A stretch of DNA of 64,000 nucleotides from contig JACKPU010000002.1 of NCBI GenBank assembly GCA_024233285.1, forward strand, positions 434,001-498,000. The letters are read 5' to 3'. A model generated the notes under the pieces. That model worked only from the letters and a program-made list of their open reading frames with translations, did no database searches and was not told the DNA's origin. This document shows positions 52,117-61,672 of the stretch, in pieces. This DNA is from Opitutaceae bacterium. GTDB lineage: Bacteria > Verrucomicrobiota > Verrucomicrobiia > Opitutales > Opitutaceae. The position numbers and the translations under genes were made by a program. Every line of letters starts with the position of its first letter. Position 1 is the first letter of the stretch.

Positions 52117-52412
52117 GGATTTGAATGTGCAGGTTTGGAGCGAAAGAAAAATGAAGTGACAAAGAGGAGGACTCCCAGACCGATACCTCCGCCCAACCAC
52201 TCGATCCCGGGCACGAAACGGTCCTCATAGGTCACGTATTCGATCCCGGTGATTTCGTCGATTTGCGGGATCGGCACCCGGTCCATGTTCCAGCCGGTGT
52301 GAGCGCCCTTGTTGACCCAATAGACCAATGAAAAGAGCAGGCAGAATGCGGCCAACAGTCGGAAGACCAAGCGTGCCTTGGAAGGCTTTGGGAGGTCGGT
52401 CGAGGTCGTCAT
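52113..52412 (-). CDS. Small two-helix membrane protein
   Basis: A 99-residue protein with two predicted membrane helices (LVFRLLAAFCLLFSLVYWV and GGIGLGVLLFVTSFFF) flanking a periplasmic loop of about 40 residues. I do not recognise the family. Translational coupling to the YceI gene (4-base overlap) suggests joint function, as YceI genes are often paired with membrane proteins such as cytochrome b561. Confidence 0.75.
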   Translation of the reverse strand: MTTSTDLPKPSKARLVFRLLAAFCLLFSLVYWVNKGAHTGWNMDRVPIPQIDEITGIEYVTYEDRFVPGIEWLGGGIGLGVLLFVTSFFFRSKPAHSNP

Positions 52413-52472
52413 GCGCAGGCGTGCGCGTAGTAATACGCTGTTGCGCGTGGATGCAAACGCCGGCGTTCGATT

Positions 52473-53552
52473 TTAAAGAATCAGCATGGCGTCGCCATAG
52501 CTGAAAAAGCGGTAGTCCTGCGCAATGGCTTCGGCATAGATTTCCTTCAGCCAGCTGATGCCGTCGGTGGAACCCGGCGTGAGGAAAGCCGAAACCAAAC
52601 AGAGTAGAGTGGAGCGCGGTTGATGAAAGTTGGTGATGAGCGCATCGACGCCGCGAAATTGCGCGGGCGGGTAAATGTAGATGTCCGCATCGCCGATGAA
52701 ATCGCCCGCGGGAAGCGTTTCATGCGTGCGCAAAAAATGTTCGACCGTGCGCACCGTGGTCGTGCCGACGGCGATGCGCCGCCCGGTGGGCGCGACCAAC
52801 TTGTCCGCCGTGACGCGGGGCATTTCATATAGTTCGTGGTGGATGTCGTGGCCTTCGACGGTATCGCTGGTGATGGGGCGAAACGTGCCCAACCCCACGT
52901 GCAAGGTGACGTCGGCTGTGTCCACTCCGCGACGATCGATTTCGGTGAGCAATTCCGGTGTAAAGTGCAGTCCGGCGGTCGGTGCCGCCACCGCGACCTG
53001 GCGCGCACGGTTGGCGTAGACGGTTTGATAACGGGACAGATCGCTGATGCGGGTCGAATCGTCGTGGCGTTGAATGTAAGGCGGCAGGGGGACCGATCCC
53101 AAGCGATTGGCGAGTTCGACGATGCCTTCGCCATCACGGGTGGTCAGCCGGACGACCACGCTCGAACCATCCGGGTCTTTTTCCACGATCTCACCGGAGA
53201 ACTCGCCCTCGGTATGGGCGAAGGTCGCGCCGACCGGCAGGCGCTTGCCGGGCTTGACGAGGCAGCGCCAAAGATTCGCCCCGTCAACCGGTCGCAGCAA
53301 AAAGCATTCGACCTTTCCGCCGGTCGGGCGCACCGCGCGGAGGCGGGCGGGCAGCACGGCGGCGTTGTTGCGAAAGAGCGTGTCGCCAGAATGCAGGAAT
53401 TGCGGCAAATCGGCGAAAACGTGGTGCGAAAAGCGGCGGTTTGAGCGATCGACCACCAGCAGTCGGGACGCGTCACGGCGATCCGCCGGGGTTTGCGCGA
53501 TCAGGCGTTCGGGCAGTTGATAGTCGAAAAGGTCCGTGGAGAGTGGCGGCAC
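52473..53552 (-). CDS. queA: S-adenosylmethionine:tRNA ribosyltransferase-isomerase
   Basis: Forms epoxyqueuosine in tRNA from preQ1, 359 residues. It has FDYQLPERLIAQTPADRRDA, GDTLFRNNAAVLPARLRA, the PTAGLHFTPELL motif, LHVGLGTFRPI and the Asn/Ser-rich end FHQPRSTLLCLVSAFLTPG. It is divergent from or adjacent to a tRNA gene, which is a threonine tRNA and not a queuosine target. Confidence 0.95.
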   Translation of the reverse strand: MPPLSTDLFDYQLPERLIAQTPADRRDASRLLVVDRSNRRFSHHVFADLPQFLHSGDTLFRNNAAVLPARLRAVRPTGGKVECFLLRPVDGANLWRCLVKPGKRLPVGATFAHTEGEFSGEIVEKDPDGSSVVVRLTTRDGEGIVELANRLGSVPLPPYIQRHDDSTRISDLSRYQTVYANRARQVAVAAPTAGLHFTPELLTEIDRRGVDTADVTLHVGLGTFRPITSDTVEGHDIHHELYEMPRVTADKLVAPTGRRIAVGTTTVRTVEHFLRTHETLPAGDFIGDADIYIYPPAQFRGVDALITNFHQPRSTLLCLVSAFLTPGSTDGISWLKEIYAEAIAQDYRFFSYGDAMLIL

Positions 53553-53611
53553 GGGGAAAATGAAGGCTTGCGCTTGCGGCGGGTGCGAGTTTGTTCCGTG
53601 CTTTCCTTAGC

Positions 53612-53687
53612 GCCGAGCTAGCTCAGTTGGTAGAGCAATGCTTTCGTAAAGCATGGGTCGTCGGTTCGAGTCCGATGCTCGGCTCCA
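53612..53687 (+). tRNA. tRNA-Thr (CGT)
   Basis: A 76-base cloverleaf. The acceptor arms GCCGAGC and GCTCGGC pair fully, the D arm is CTAGCTCAGTTGGTAGAGCA, the anticodon stem is ATGCT/AGCAT with loop TTCGTAA giving anticodon CGT (reads ACG), and the T arm is GTCGGTTCGAGTCCGAT. CCA is encoded in the DNA. Confidence 0.96.
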
Positions 53688-53709
53688 TTTTCAAGCGTGG
53701 AGCGCGGCT

Positions 53710-54393
53710 TTAGTTCAGGGCGATGTCGTCGTCCGGCAAGTCGCCTTGGAGGTCCTGCCGCAGGCGGATCCCGTCAATTTGATTCTGCAGGTGCTCGCTG
53801 AGCACTTGCAGGCGTGAACTCACGTCGAGGGTTTCGAGCAGCAGCTGCTTGATCGTGGGATTTTCGCAGAAGTTAAATGCGGCCAAATCGGCAAAAATAT
53901 CGGGGTCCTCCACTGTGCGCATGAAGTCGCTGAATTCCTGGGTGTTCTGCCCGTCGCATTCCTGTTTCAGACTGATGAGGCGGTTCAGCTCATGCCGGAG
54001 AGCAGCGTTGGCTTCAGGACTGGCGGTTGAGTTGCTTTGCAGGGCCTTGATCTGAATCACGCGGTAGGGATCCTCTTGGGCGATGGCCAAAATCTCCGCC
54101 CGGCAGAGCCCTTGCAGCAGAAGGTTGGAAGTGCCGTCGGGATTTTTCTGACAGGCGCGAATGATGCCGACGGTCGCCACGCGATGCGGCGGTTCGAATG
54201 TGTCGGGTTCGTGCTGGCGGCTTGGGTCGAGCCCGACCACGGCCATCAGGCGGTCCTTGGCGAGGACATGGCCCAGCATCTGGCGGTAACGCGGTTCAAA
54301 GATATGCAACGGCATCAGCGTTTGGGGAAAAAACACCACGCGCGGCAAAGTCATGACCGGCACTTGGTCCGGGACCACAATTTCCATCTCCAT
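53710..54393 (-). CDS. Lon N-terminal (substrate-binding) domain protein
   Basis: A 227-residue stand-alone LON substrate-binding domain without the ATPase or protease domains. It has the family start VPVMTLPRVVFFPQTLMPLH followed by IFEPRYRQMLGHVL, then RVATVGIIRACQKNPDG and NLLLQGLCRAEILAI. Such proteins are predicted to handle substrates or act as chaperone-like factors. The start may be the first or the third codon (both ATG). It is divergent from dnaK. Confidence 0.9.
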   Translation of the reverse strand: MEMEIVVPDQVPVMTLPRVVFFPQTLMPLHIFEPRYRQMLGHVLAKDRLMAVVGLDPSRQHEPDTFEPPHRVATVGIIRACQKNPDGTSNLLLQGLCRAEILAIAQEDPYRVIQIKALQSNSTASPEANAALRHELNRLISLKQECDGQNTQEFSDFMRTVEDPDIFADLAAFNFCENPTIKQLLLETLDVSSRLQVLSEHLQNQIDGIRLRQDLQGDLPDDDIALN

Positions 54394-54477
54394 GCGGGCA
54401 GCTTAGGGGAGTTGCGCCGGTTTTCAAATGCTCACGCGATGAATGTGACAGAGTTGGCGCGCGCTCGCAGACAGGTG

Positions 54478-54560
54478 TGACATAAGTGTGTCATTGTGGC
54501 ATTAATTCGCCCTGAGGATGTGGGTTTTAGGTTTGATGATATTTTTTAAATAATTAGTAT
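54478..54560 (+). promoter_or_regulatory. Candidate dnaK promoter region
   Basis: TGACA-N6-TGTCA (54478-54493) forms a short inverted repeat. Downstream TTGATG-N16-TAGTAT (54533-54560) looks like a sigma-70 promoter 55 bases before the dnaK ATG, in AT-rich DNA. No CIRCE element or clear sigma-32 site is seen. Both assignments are weak. Confidence 0.35.
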
Positions 54561-54615
54561 CCAACAATAAGTGAAAAATTGATTCTCGGGGCATACGCAT
54601 TGCTAGGTAGTTGGC

Positions 54616-56547
54616 ATGAGCCGAATTTTAGGTATCGATTTAGGAACAACGAACTCGTGTATGGCCGTCATGGAAGGCGGCGAGCCGGTCGTTATCCCCA
54701 ACGCCGAGGGCGCCCGCACGACTCCTTCCGTCGTGGCTTTCACCAAGTCGGGCGAACGCCTCGTTGGCCAAGCCGCCAAACGTCAGGCCGTGACGAATCC
54801 GCGGAACACGATCTTCTCCGCCAAGCGCCTGATTGGTCGCAAATTTTCCGAAGTGCAGGAAGAAGCCAAGAGCATGCCTTTCAAGGTCGTCGAAGGCAAA
54901 AACGGCGACGCTTACATCGAAGTGCAGGTTGGTGACAAAACCGAGACCTTTGCTCCGCAGCAAATCTCCGCCTTCGTGTTGGCGAAGTTGAAGGCCGACG
55001 CTGAATCCTACCTCGGCGAAAAGATCACGCAGGCCGTGATCACCGTGCCCGCCTATTTTAACGATTCCCAGCGTCAGGCCACCAAAGACGCCGGTAAGAT
55101 TGCCGGCTTGGAGGTTTCTCGCATCATCAATGAGCCGACCGCTGCCTCGCTGGCCTACGGCCTCGACAAGAAGAAAGACGAGAAGATCGCCGTGTTCGAC
55201 TTGGGCGGTGGCACGTTTGACGTGTCCGTGCTTGAGATCGGCGACGGCGTTTTCGAAGTCAAGGCGACCAACGGCGACACTCATCTCGGCGGTGACAACT
55301 GGGACGAAGCGCTCATCACGTGGCTCGTCGACGAATTCAAAAAGGAAAACGGCATCGATCTGCGCAAGGACCCGATGGCGCTCCAGCGCCTGAAGGAAGA
55401 AGGCGAGAAGGCGAAGATCGCCCTGTCGTCCGCGCAGTCCGTTGACATCAACCTGCCGTTCATCACGGCCGACGCCTCGGGACCGAAGCACCTTAACGTG
55501 CAGCTTACCCGCTCCAAGATGGAGCAGGTTTGCGACAAGCTCTTTGAGCGCTGCCGCCCGCCGTTTCAGAACTGTCTCAAGGATGCGGAACTCAACTCAT
55601 CGGAAATCGATGAGCTCGTGCTCGTCGGCGGCATGACCCGCATGCCAAAGGTCGTCGAGATCGCCAAGTCGCTCGGTGGCAAGCCGCCGCACCAAGGCGT
55701 GAACCCTGACGAAGTCGTTGCCATCGGCGCGGCCGTGCAGGGCGGCGTGCTCAAGGGTGACGTGCGTGACGTGCTGCTCCTCGACGTGACTCCGCTTACC
55801 CTCGGCATCATGACCGCGGGCGACGTGTCCACGGCGATGATTCCGCGCAACACGACCATTCCGTCGAAGAAGACCCAGACCTTCTCCACTTACAGCGACA
55901 ATCAGCCCTCCGTGGAAATTGTCGTCCTGCAAGGCGAGCGTCCCATGGCGCGCGACAACAAGACCCTCGGCACGTTCAAGCTCGACGGCATCCCGCCGGC
56001 GCCGCGCGGTACGCCGCAGATCGAGGTCACCTTCGATATCGACGCCAACGGCATCCTTCACGTTTCCGCCAAGGATCTCGGCACTGGCAAGGACCAGAAG
56101 ATCACCATCCAAGGTTCGTCCGGCCTCTCCAAGGACGAGGTCGAAAAGATGACCAAGGAAGCCGAGCTTCACGCCGAAGAGGACAAGAAGCGCAAGGAAG
56201 CGGTCGAAACGAAGAACCAGCTCGACAGCACCATTTACCAACTCGAAAAGACCCTCAACGAAGCGGGCGACAAGTTCCCGGCTGACAAGAAGGCGCCGAT
56301 CGAGACCGCCATCGCCGACGCCAAGAAGGCCCTCGAGTCGAACGATACGGACCAAATGAAGTCCGCCCTCGAGAACCTCTCCAAGGTCGGCGCCGAACTC
56401 TACGCCCAGGCTCAGCAAGCCGCCCAAGCCGCCGGTGCGGCTGCTGGCGCCGCCGAGCCGAAGGCCGAGGAGGGCAAGAAGAAGACCGAGAAGAAAGCCG
56501 ACGTCGTGGACGCCGACTTCGAGGTCGTCGACGAGGACAAGAAGTAA
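54616..56547 (+). CDS. dnaK: Molecular chaperone DnaK (Hsp70)
   Basis: A 643-residue Hsp70. The nucleotide-binding domain has [55 protein letters not shown] and [19 protein letters not shown]. The peptide-binding domain starts near residue 385 ([18 protein letters not shown]). The helical lid ends in an acidic [14 protein letters not shown], the EEVD-like tail. It folds proteins with DnaJ and GrpE, which are not in this window. It lies upstream of groES with an 86-base gap that contains a strong hairpin. Confidence 0.97.
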   Translation: MSRILGIDLGTTNSCMAVMEGGEPVVIPNAEGARTTPSVVAFTKSGERLVGQAAKRQAVTNPRNTIFSAKRLIGRKFSEVQEEAKSMPFKVVEGKNGDAYIEVQVGDKTETFAPQQISAFVLAKLKADAESYLGEKITQAVITVPAYFNDSQRQATKDAGKIAGLEVSRIINEPTAASLAYGLDKKKDEKIAVFDLGGGTFDVSVLEIGDGVFEVKATNGDTHLGGDNWDEALITWLVDEFKKENGIDLRKDPMALQRLKEEGEKAKIALSSAQSVDINLPFITADASGPKHLNVQLTRSKMEQVCDKLFERCRPPFQNCLKDAELNSSEIDELVLVGGMTRMPKVVEIAKSLGGKPPHQGVNPDEVVAIGAAVQGGVLKGDVRDVLLLDVTPLTLGIMTAGDVSTAMIPRNTTIPSKKTQTFSTYSDNQPSVEIVVLQGERPMARDNKTLGTFKLDGIPPAPRGTPQIEVTFDIDANGILHVSAKDLGTGKDQKITIQGSSGLSKDEVEKMTKEAELHAEEDKKRKEAVETKNQLDSTIYQLEKTLNEAGDKFPADKKAPIETAIADAKKALESNDTDQMKSALENLSKVGAELYAQAQQAAQAAGAAAGAAEPKAEEGKKKTEKKADVVDADFEVVDEDKK

Positions 56548-56555
56548 ATCCCTTT

Positions 56556-56592
56556 GCGCGCTGCCGGTTTCGACCGGTGGCGCGCTTTGTCT
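56556..56592 (+). terminator. UUCG hairpin between dnaK and groES
   Basis: A 13-bp stem (GCGCGCTGCCGGT with ACCGGTGGCGCGC, two G-T pairs) is capped by TTCG and followed by TTTGTCT. It could be a partial terminator or an mRNA processing site that lets dnaK and groESL be expressed at different levels. Confidence 0.65.
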
Positions 56593-56633
56593 AATCAACA
56601 AAAACCAAATCTAACCCGAAAAACCCAATCCAT

Positions 56634-56930
56634 ATGGCTAACGTCAAAATCAAACCCATCGGTGATCGCGTGCTCGTGCAGCACATCGAGGAAAAGGAAC
56701 AAGTGCGCGGCGGAATCATCATTCCCGACAGCGCCAAAGAAAAGCCCCAAGAGGCCAAGGTCATCGCCCTCGGCACCGGGAAAAAGGATGAGAGCGGCAA
56801 GCTCTCGACCTTCGAAGTCAAGGTCGGCGACAAGGTGCTCATCTCCAAATACGGCGGCACCGAAGTGAAGATCGACGACCAGAAATACACCCTCGTCCGC
56901 GAAGACGACATCCTCGGCATCATTGCCTGA
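56634..56930 (+). CDS. groES: Co-chaperonin GroES (Hsp10)
   Basis: A 98-residue lid of the GroEL chamber. It has [20 protein letters not shown], the mobile loop [20 protein letters not shown] and the C-terminal [20 protein letters not shown] plus EDDILGIIA. It is followed by groEL after 39 bases. Confidence 0.97.
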   Translation: MANVKIKPIGDRVLVQHIEEKEQVRGGIIIPDSAKEKPQEAKVIALGTGKKDESGKLSTFEVKVGDKVLISKYGGTEVKIDDQKYTLVREDDILGIIA

Positions 56931-56951
56931 GTGATCACGGATCAATTTTAA

Positions 56952-58601
<1,650 letters not shown>

Positions 58602-58665
58602 TCCTGCTTCGCTCCAGCCGGAGCTTCGCAGGACCCGGTCCGCCAACCAGTCCAATCAACTTCAA

Positions 58666-58693
58666 GGCGCGCTCTCCGGAGCGCGCCTTTTTT
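58666..58693 (+). terminator. Rho-independent terminator of groESL
   Basis: A 9-bp stem GGCGCGCTC/GAGCGCGCC with a TCCG loop followed by six T, 64 bases after the groEL stop. Confidence 0.92.
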
Positions 58694-58748
58694 GCGCGAG
58701 GGTCACGCGCTTGACCACGTGCCGCGCAAGTCCTGTTCTCGGCGGCAA

Positions 58749-59690
58749 ATGGCCCGCAAGCGCACAACAAAGATTCCCCGCCGGTGGCGGCGCACGAAAG
58801 CGTTCATCGTGCTCAATCTCGTGGTGTGGGGCACGATTGGCGGATGGTTTTTGCTGCAATCGGCGGAACGCCAGCGTGAGGTTGCGCGGCTAGTGGAAAA
58901 TGCGGTGCAGGGCGACAAGGGCATCACGGCCTTCGAGGTCGCGTGGGACTTGTGGCAGCTCTACTACAGCAAGGATTACGTGGCGGTCGAAGTTGGCGGC
59001 GACCAGCGGTTCTTCTTTGCGGGGGCGCCTGAAGCCGTTCGTCAGAAGGTGAAGGTTTTGGCCAACACCGGGTATGTCGCGGGATACAGTGATACCTTGG
59101 GTAATCCGCTTTGGGCGGCCTATCGGGTGCGCGATTTGGACGAACATGAAACGCCGCCCCGGCCTGATGAGTTTGTGGTCGATCAACGCACCGTGGCGCG
59201 CATCACACCGGCGGTTGACACCAACAGCGGTTACGATCGCGGGCACTTGGCGCCGAACCACGCCATCGCGCGGCATCACGGCAAGCAGGCGCAGGAGGAA
59301 ACGTTTTTAATGTCCAACATCATTCCGCAACGACACGGCTTGAATGCGGGCTTATGGAAATCGCTGGAGCAAAAAATCGCCGGCAACTATCCCGGTCGTT
59401 TCGGCGAAGTGTGGGTAATCGCCGGTCCGATTTTCAGCGACCACCATGCTTGGTTGCAGCGTCGCGTGGCCGTGCCGGCGGCGTGCTTCATGATTCTGAT
59501 CGATGAAAGCCAAGGCCGGGTCCGGGCAACGGCATTCATTCTGCCGCAGGAACCGGCGACCGACCGGCTGGATGATCACCTGGTCACGATCGACGAAATC
59601 GAAGAGCGCACCGGCTTGGATTTTTTTGCGGAGATGCCGGATGTCGCCGAGGATGCACTCGAATCCACCCGCGCCTCGCGCGTGTGGTAA
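58749..59690 (+). CDS. Membrane-anchored DNA/RNA non-specific endonuclease (NUC1)
   Basis: A 313-residue beta-beta-alpha-metal nuclease. An N-terminal Arg/Lys-rich tail is followed by a membrane anchor (TKAFIVLNLVVWGTIGGWFL). The nuclease domain starts near residue 120 and has the catalytic GYDRGHLAPNHAIARH (His and downstream Asn), LMSNIIPQRHGLNAGLWKSL and VWVIAGPIFSDH. The enzyme should face the periplasm and could degrade incoming or environmental nucleic acid for nutrition or uptake. The ATG at 58749 is chosen over an upstream frame extension overlapping the groEL terminator. Confidence 0.92.
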   Translation: MARKRTTKIPRRWRRTKAFIVLNLVVWGTIGGWFLLQSAERQREVARLVENAVQGDKGITAFEVAWDLWQLYYSKDYVAVEVGGDQRFFFAGAPEAVRQKVKVLANTGYVAGYSDTLGNPLWAAYRVRDLDEHETPPRPDEFVVDQRTVARITPAVDTNSGYDRGHLAPNHAIARHHGKQAQEETFLMSNIIPQRHGLNAGLWKSLEQKIAGNYPGRFGEVWVIAGPIFSDHHAWLQRRVAVPAACFMILIDESQGRVRATAFILPQEPATDRLDDHLVTIDEIEERTGLDFFAEMPDVAEDALESTRASRVW

Positions 59691-59693
59691 GGG

Positions 59694-61532
59694 CTACCGC
59701 CGGTTGGTTATGGCCTGAAATTCGTCAATGGCCGGTTTGGCGGCAGTGACGGCACTGGCCCAGAACTGTTCGTCGGTGAGGTCCCAACCGAGGGTTGATT
59801 TGACTGCCTCTTCACAAGTGGCGGTCCCCGTAGCGCGCAGGAACGCTTCGTAGCGCGACAGGAAATCGGCGCCGTTGCGTTTGAATTCGGCGAAGAGCGC
59901 CTGGCTGAGCAAATACCCGAACGTGTAGGGGAAGTTGTAAAATGAAACCTCAGTGATGAAGAAATGCAGCTTTGAGGCCCAGAACCACGGGTCTTCATCA
60001 CCTTCCGCGATGGTGTCGCCGTAAATCCTGCGCTGCGTTTGCACCATCAGGTCGCAGAGCTCCTTGGCGGAGAGTTCGCCTTCGCGCCGGCGGGTGTAGA
60101 ATTCCTTTTCGAATTCGTAACGCATCGCGATGTTGAGCAGATACGAGGCAGCGTTGCTGCACTCCTGATCGAGCAGGAAGGCGCGTTGGGTCTCCGTGAG
60201 ATCCGGCGCCTGCAGCATGCCGTGGAAGAAGAGTTTCTCAGCAAAGGTCGATGCGGTTTCGGCCAAGGTCATCGGATAGTCCTGAGCGAAGGGCCGCAGG
60301 TCCTTGAGCAGGTGGCTGTGCCAAGCGTGGCCGATCTCGTGGGCGAGCGTGTTGGCGTCGTGCATCGTGTCGGCATAGGTCATGAACACGCGTTGTTCGC
60401 CGGTGACGGCAGAGCCGGTGCAATACGCGCCGGAACGCTTGTTCGCGCGCTTTTCGGATTCGATCCAGCGCTGGGCAAAGCAGTGGCGGTAGTAGGCGCC
60501 GAGCGCGGGATAGCCCGATTGGAAGGCGTGATCGACGAGGTTGACGGCATCGTGCCATGGGAGCGGCGGCACTGGGTCAAGCGGGCGCGGCGCTTCGAGA
60601 TCATAAAACGCCAGCGCGGAAGTGCCCTGCAACTTGGCGCCGCTGCGCAGCGCTTGGCGGGGCAGCTCGTAGTTGGCGGCGATGGCGCGAAACATCGCGT
60701 CAACGGTTTCAGCCGAAACGGCTGAATCGAAGTAGGGCTTGGTGAGAAAGTCCTTTTGGCCGCGGCGATCGTAGAGCGTGTGGCGCGTGCCGGCGATGGC
60801 ATTGAGTGCGGCGGCGAGTGTTTGACCGTGTTGCGCCCAAACGAGGTTGCCCTGTTTGAAGGCTGCGGCGCGCACGGCGCGATCTGCGTGTGCCATCAAT
60901 GCGCGGCGCTGGGCCATGGGAATGGTTTCCTTGCGACCATCCGGCCAGTGCATTTCGAAATTCAACTGTCCGGTGAGATTGTCGTAGAGCCGTCCCCAAG
61001 CGCTGATGCCGTCAACTCCGAGGTCTGCCGCGAGAGATTCTTCGGCGCGCGACATGCGGTGTTTGGCCTCGGCCCGCATGCGCGTGAGCGTGTGGCCGGC
61101 GCCATCGAGCGCGGGCGCTTTGATTAGTGCCTGCCATGCCGCGTTGTCGGTGGTGCCCGCGGCACGCAGGAGTTCGCCTTGGAGTTTGCTCAACGTAGCA
61201 TAGGCCGAGGCGAAGGCGGCGGATTCGCGCTTGGCGAGATCGTTGGCGGCATCGGCCGAGGAAATGTTACCGAGGTAGGACGAGAGGTGACCGATTCTTG
61301 CCGACAGATTTTCGTAGCTTTGGAACAGCGTCACCCAAGCGGCGATGTTGGCTTGATTGAGGTCGGCCAAGTCCGTGGCAGTGCTAAGTGCGTCTTTGAT
61401 CGACTGATTGAGCTCGGTTTTGAATTGTTGATATTCGGGCCCGTTAAACGTGGGGAAATAGCTGGTCAGGTCCCAGGTGCGGGAGGCTTCGGCAAGATTG
61501 GTCATGGGGAAATTCGTGGTTGATTCGGTCAT
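59694..61532 (-). CDS. pepF: M3 family oligoendopeptidase (PepF-like)
   Basis: A 612-residue zinc oligopeptidase. It has the HExxH motif in TLAHEIGHAWHSHLLKDL with the third ligand Glu in LAETASTFAEKLFF, plus C-terminal substrate residues in FFITEVSFYNFPYTFGYLLS. It cleaves short peptides in the cytoplasm. The start is uncertain: ATG at 61532 (MTESTTNF) or 61505 (MTNLAEAS); both lie before the conserved LTSYFPTF. It converges with the endonuclease gene, 3 bases apart. Confidence 0.92.
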   Translation of the reverse strand: MTESTTNFPMTNLAEASRTWDLTSYFPTFNGPEYQQFKTELNQSIKDALSTATDLADLNQANIAAWVTLFQSYENLSARIGHLSSYLGNISSADAANDLAKRESAAFASAYATLSKLQGELLRAAGTTDNAAWQALIKAPALDGAGHTLTRMRAEAKHRMSRAEESLAADLGVDGISAWGRLYDNLTGQLNFEMHWPDGRKETIPMAQRRALMAHADRAVRAAAFKQGNLVWAQHGQTLAAALNAIAGTRHTLYDRRGQKDFLTKPYFDSAVSAETVDAMFRAIAANYELPRQALRSGAKLQGTSALAFYDLEAPRPLDPVPPLPWHDAVNLVDHAFQSGYPALGAYYRHCFAQRWIESEKRANKRSGAYCTGSAVTGEQRVFMTYADTMHDANTLAHEIGHAWHSHLLKDLRPFAQDYPMTLAETASTFAEKLFFHGMLQAPDLTETQRAFLLDQECSNAASYLLNIAMRYEFEKEFYTRRREGELSAKELCDLMVQTQRRIYGDTIAEGDEDPWFWASKLHFFITEVSFYNFPYTFGYLLSQALFAEFKRNGADFLSRYEAFLRATGTATCEEAVKSTLGWDLTDEQFWASAVTAAKPAIDEFQAITNRR

Positions 61533-61672
61533 GAATCGCAACGGTTTCAGGATGAGCGGTTGGGTGGAGCTTGGAGGATGGTGGGTTGACCTCGTCACGC
61601 TGGGCGGTTAAGGCTTGAGCGTGTTTTCCAGCCTTACCCCATGCCGGATATCTGACTGGTGGCTCTTTTCTC

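Noticed and set aside
54394..54615. CIRCE or sigma-32 site upstream of dnaK
   Set aside because: No TTAGCACTC/GAGTGCTAA repeat and no CCCCAT-type -10 was found; only a short TGACA/TGTCA repeat is present.
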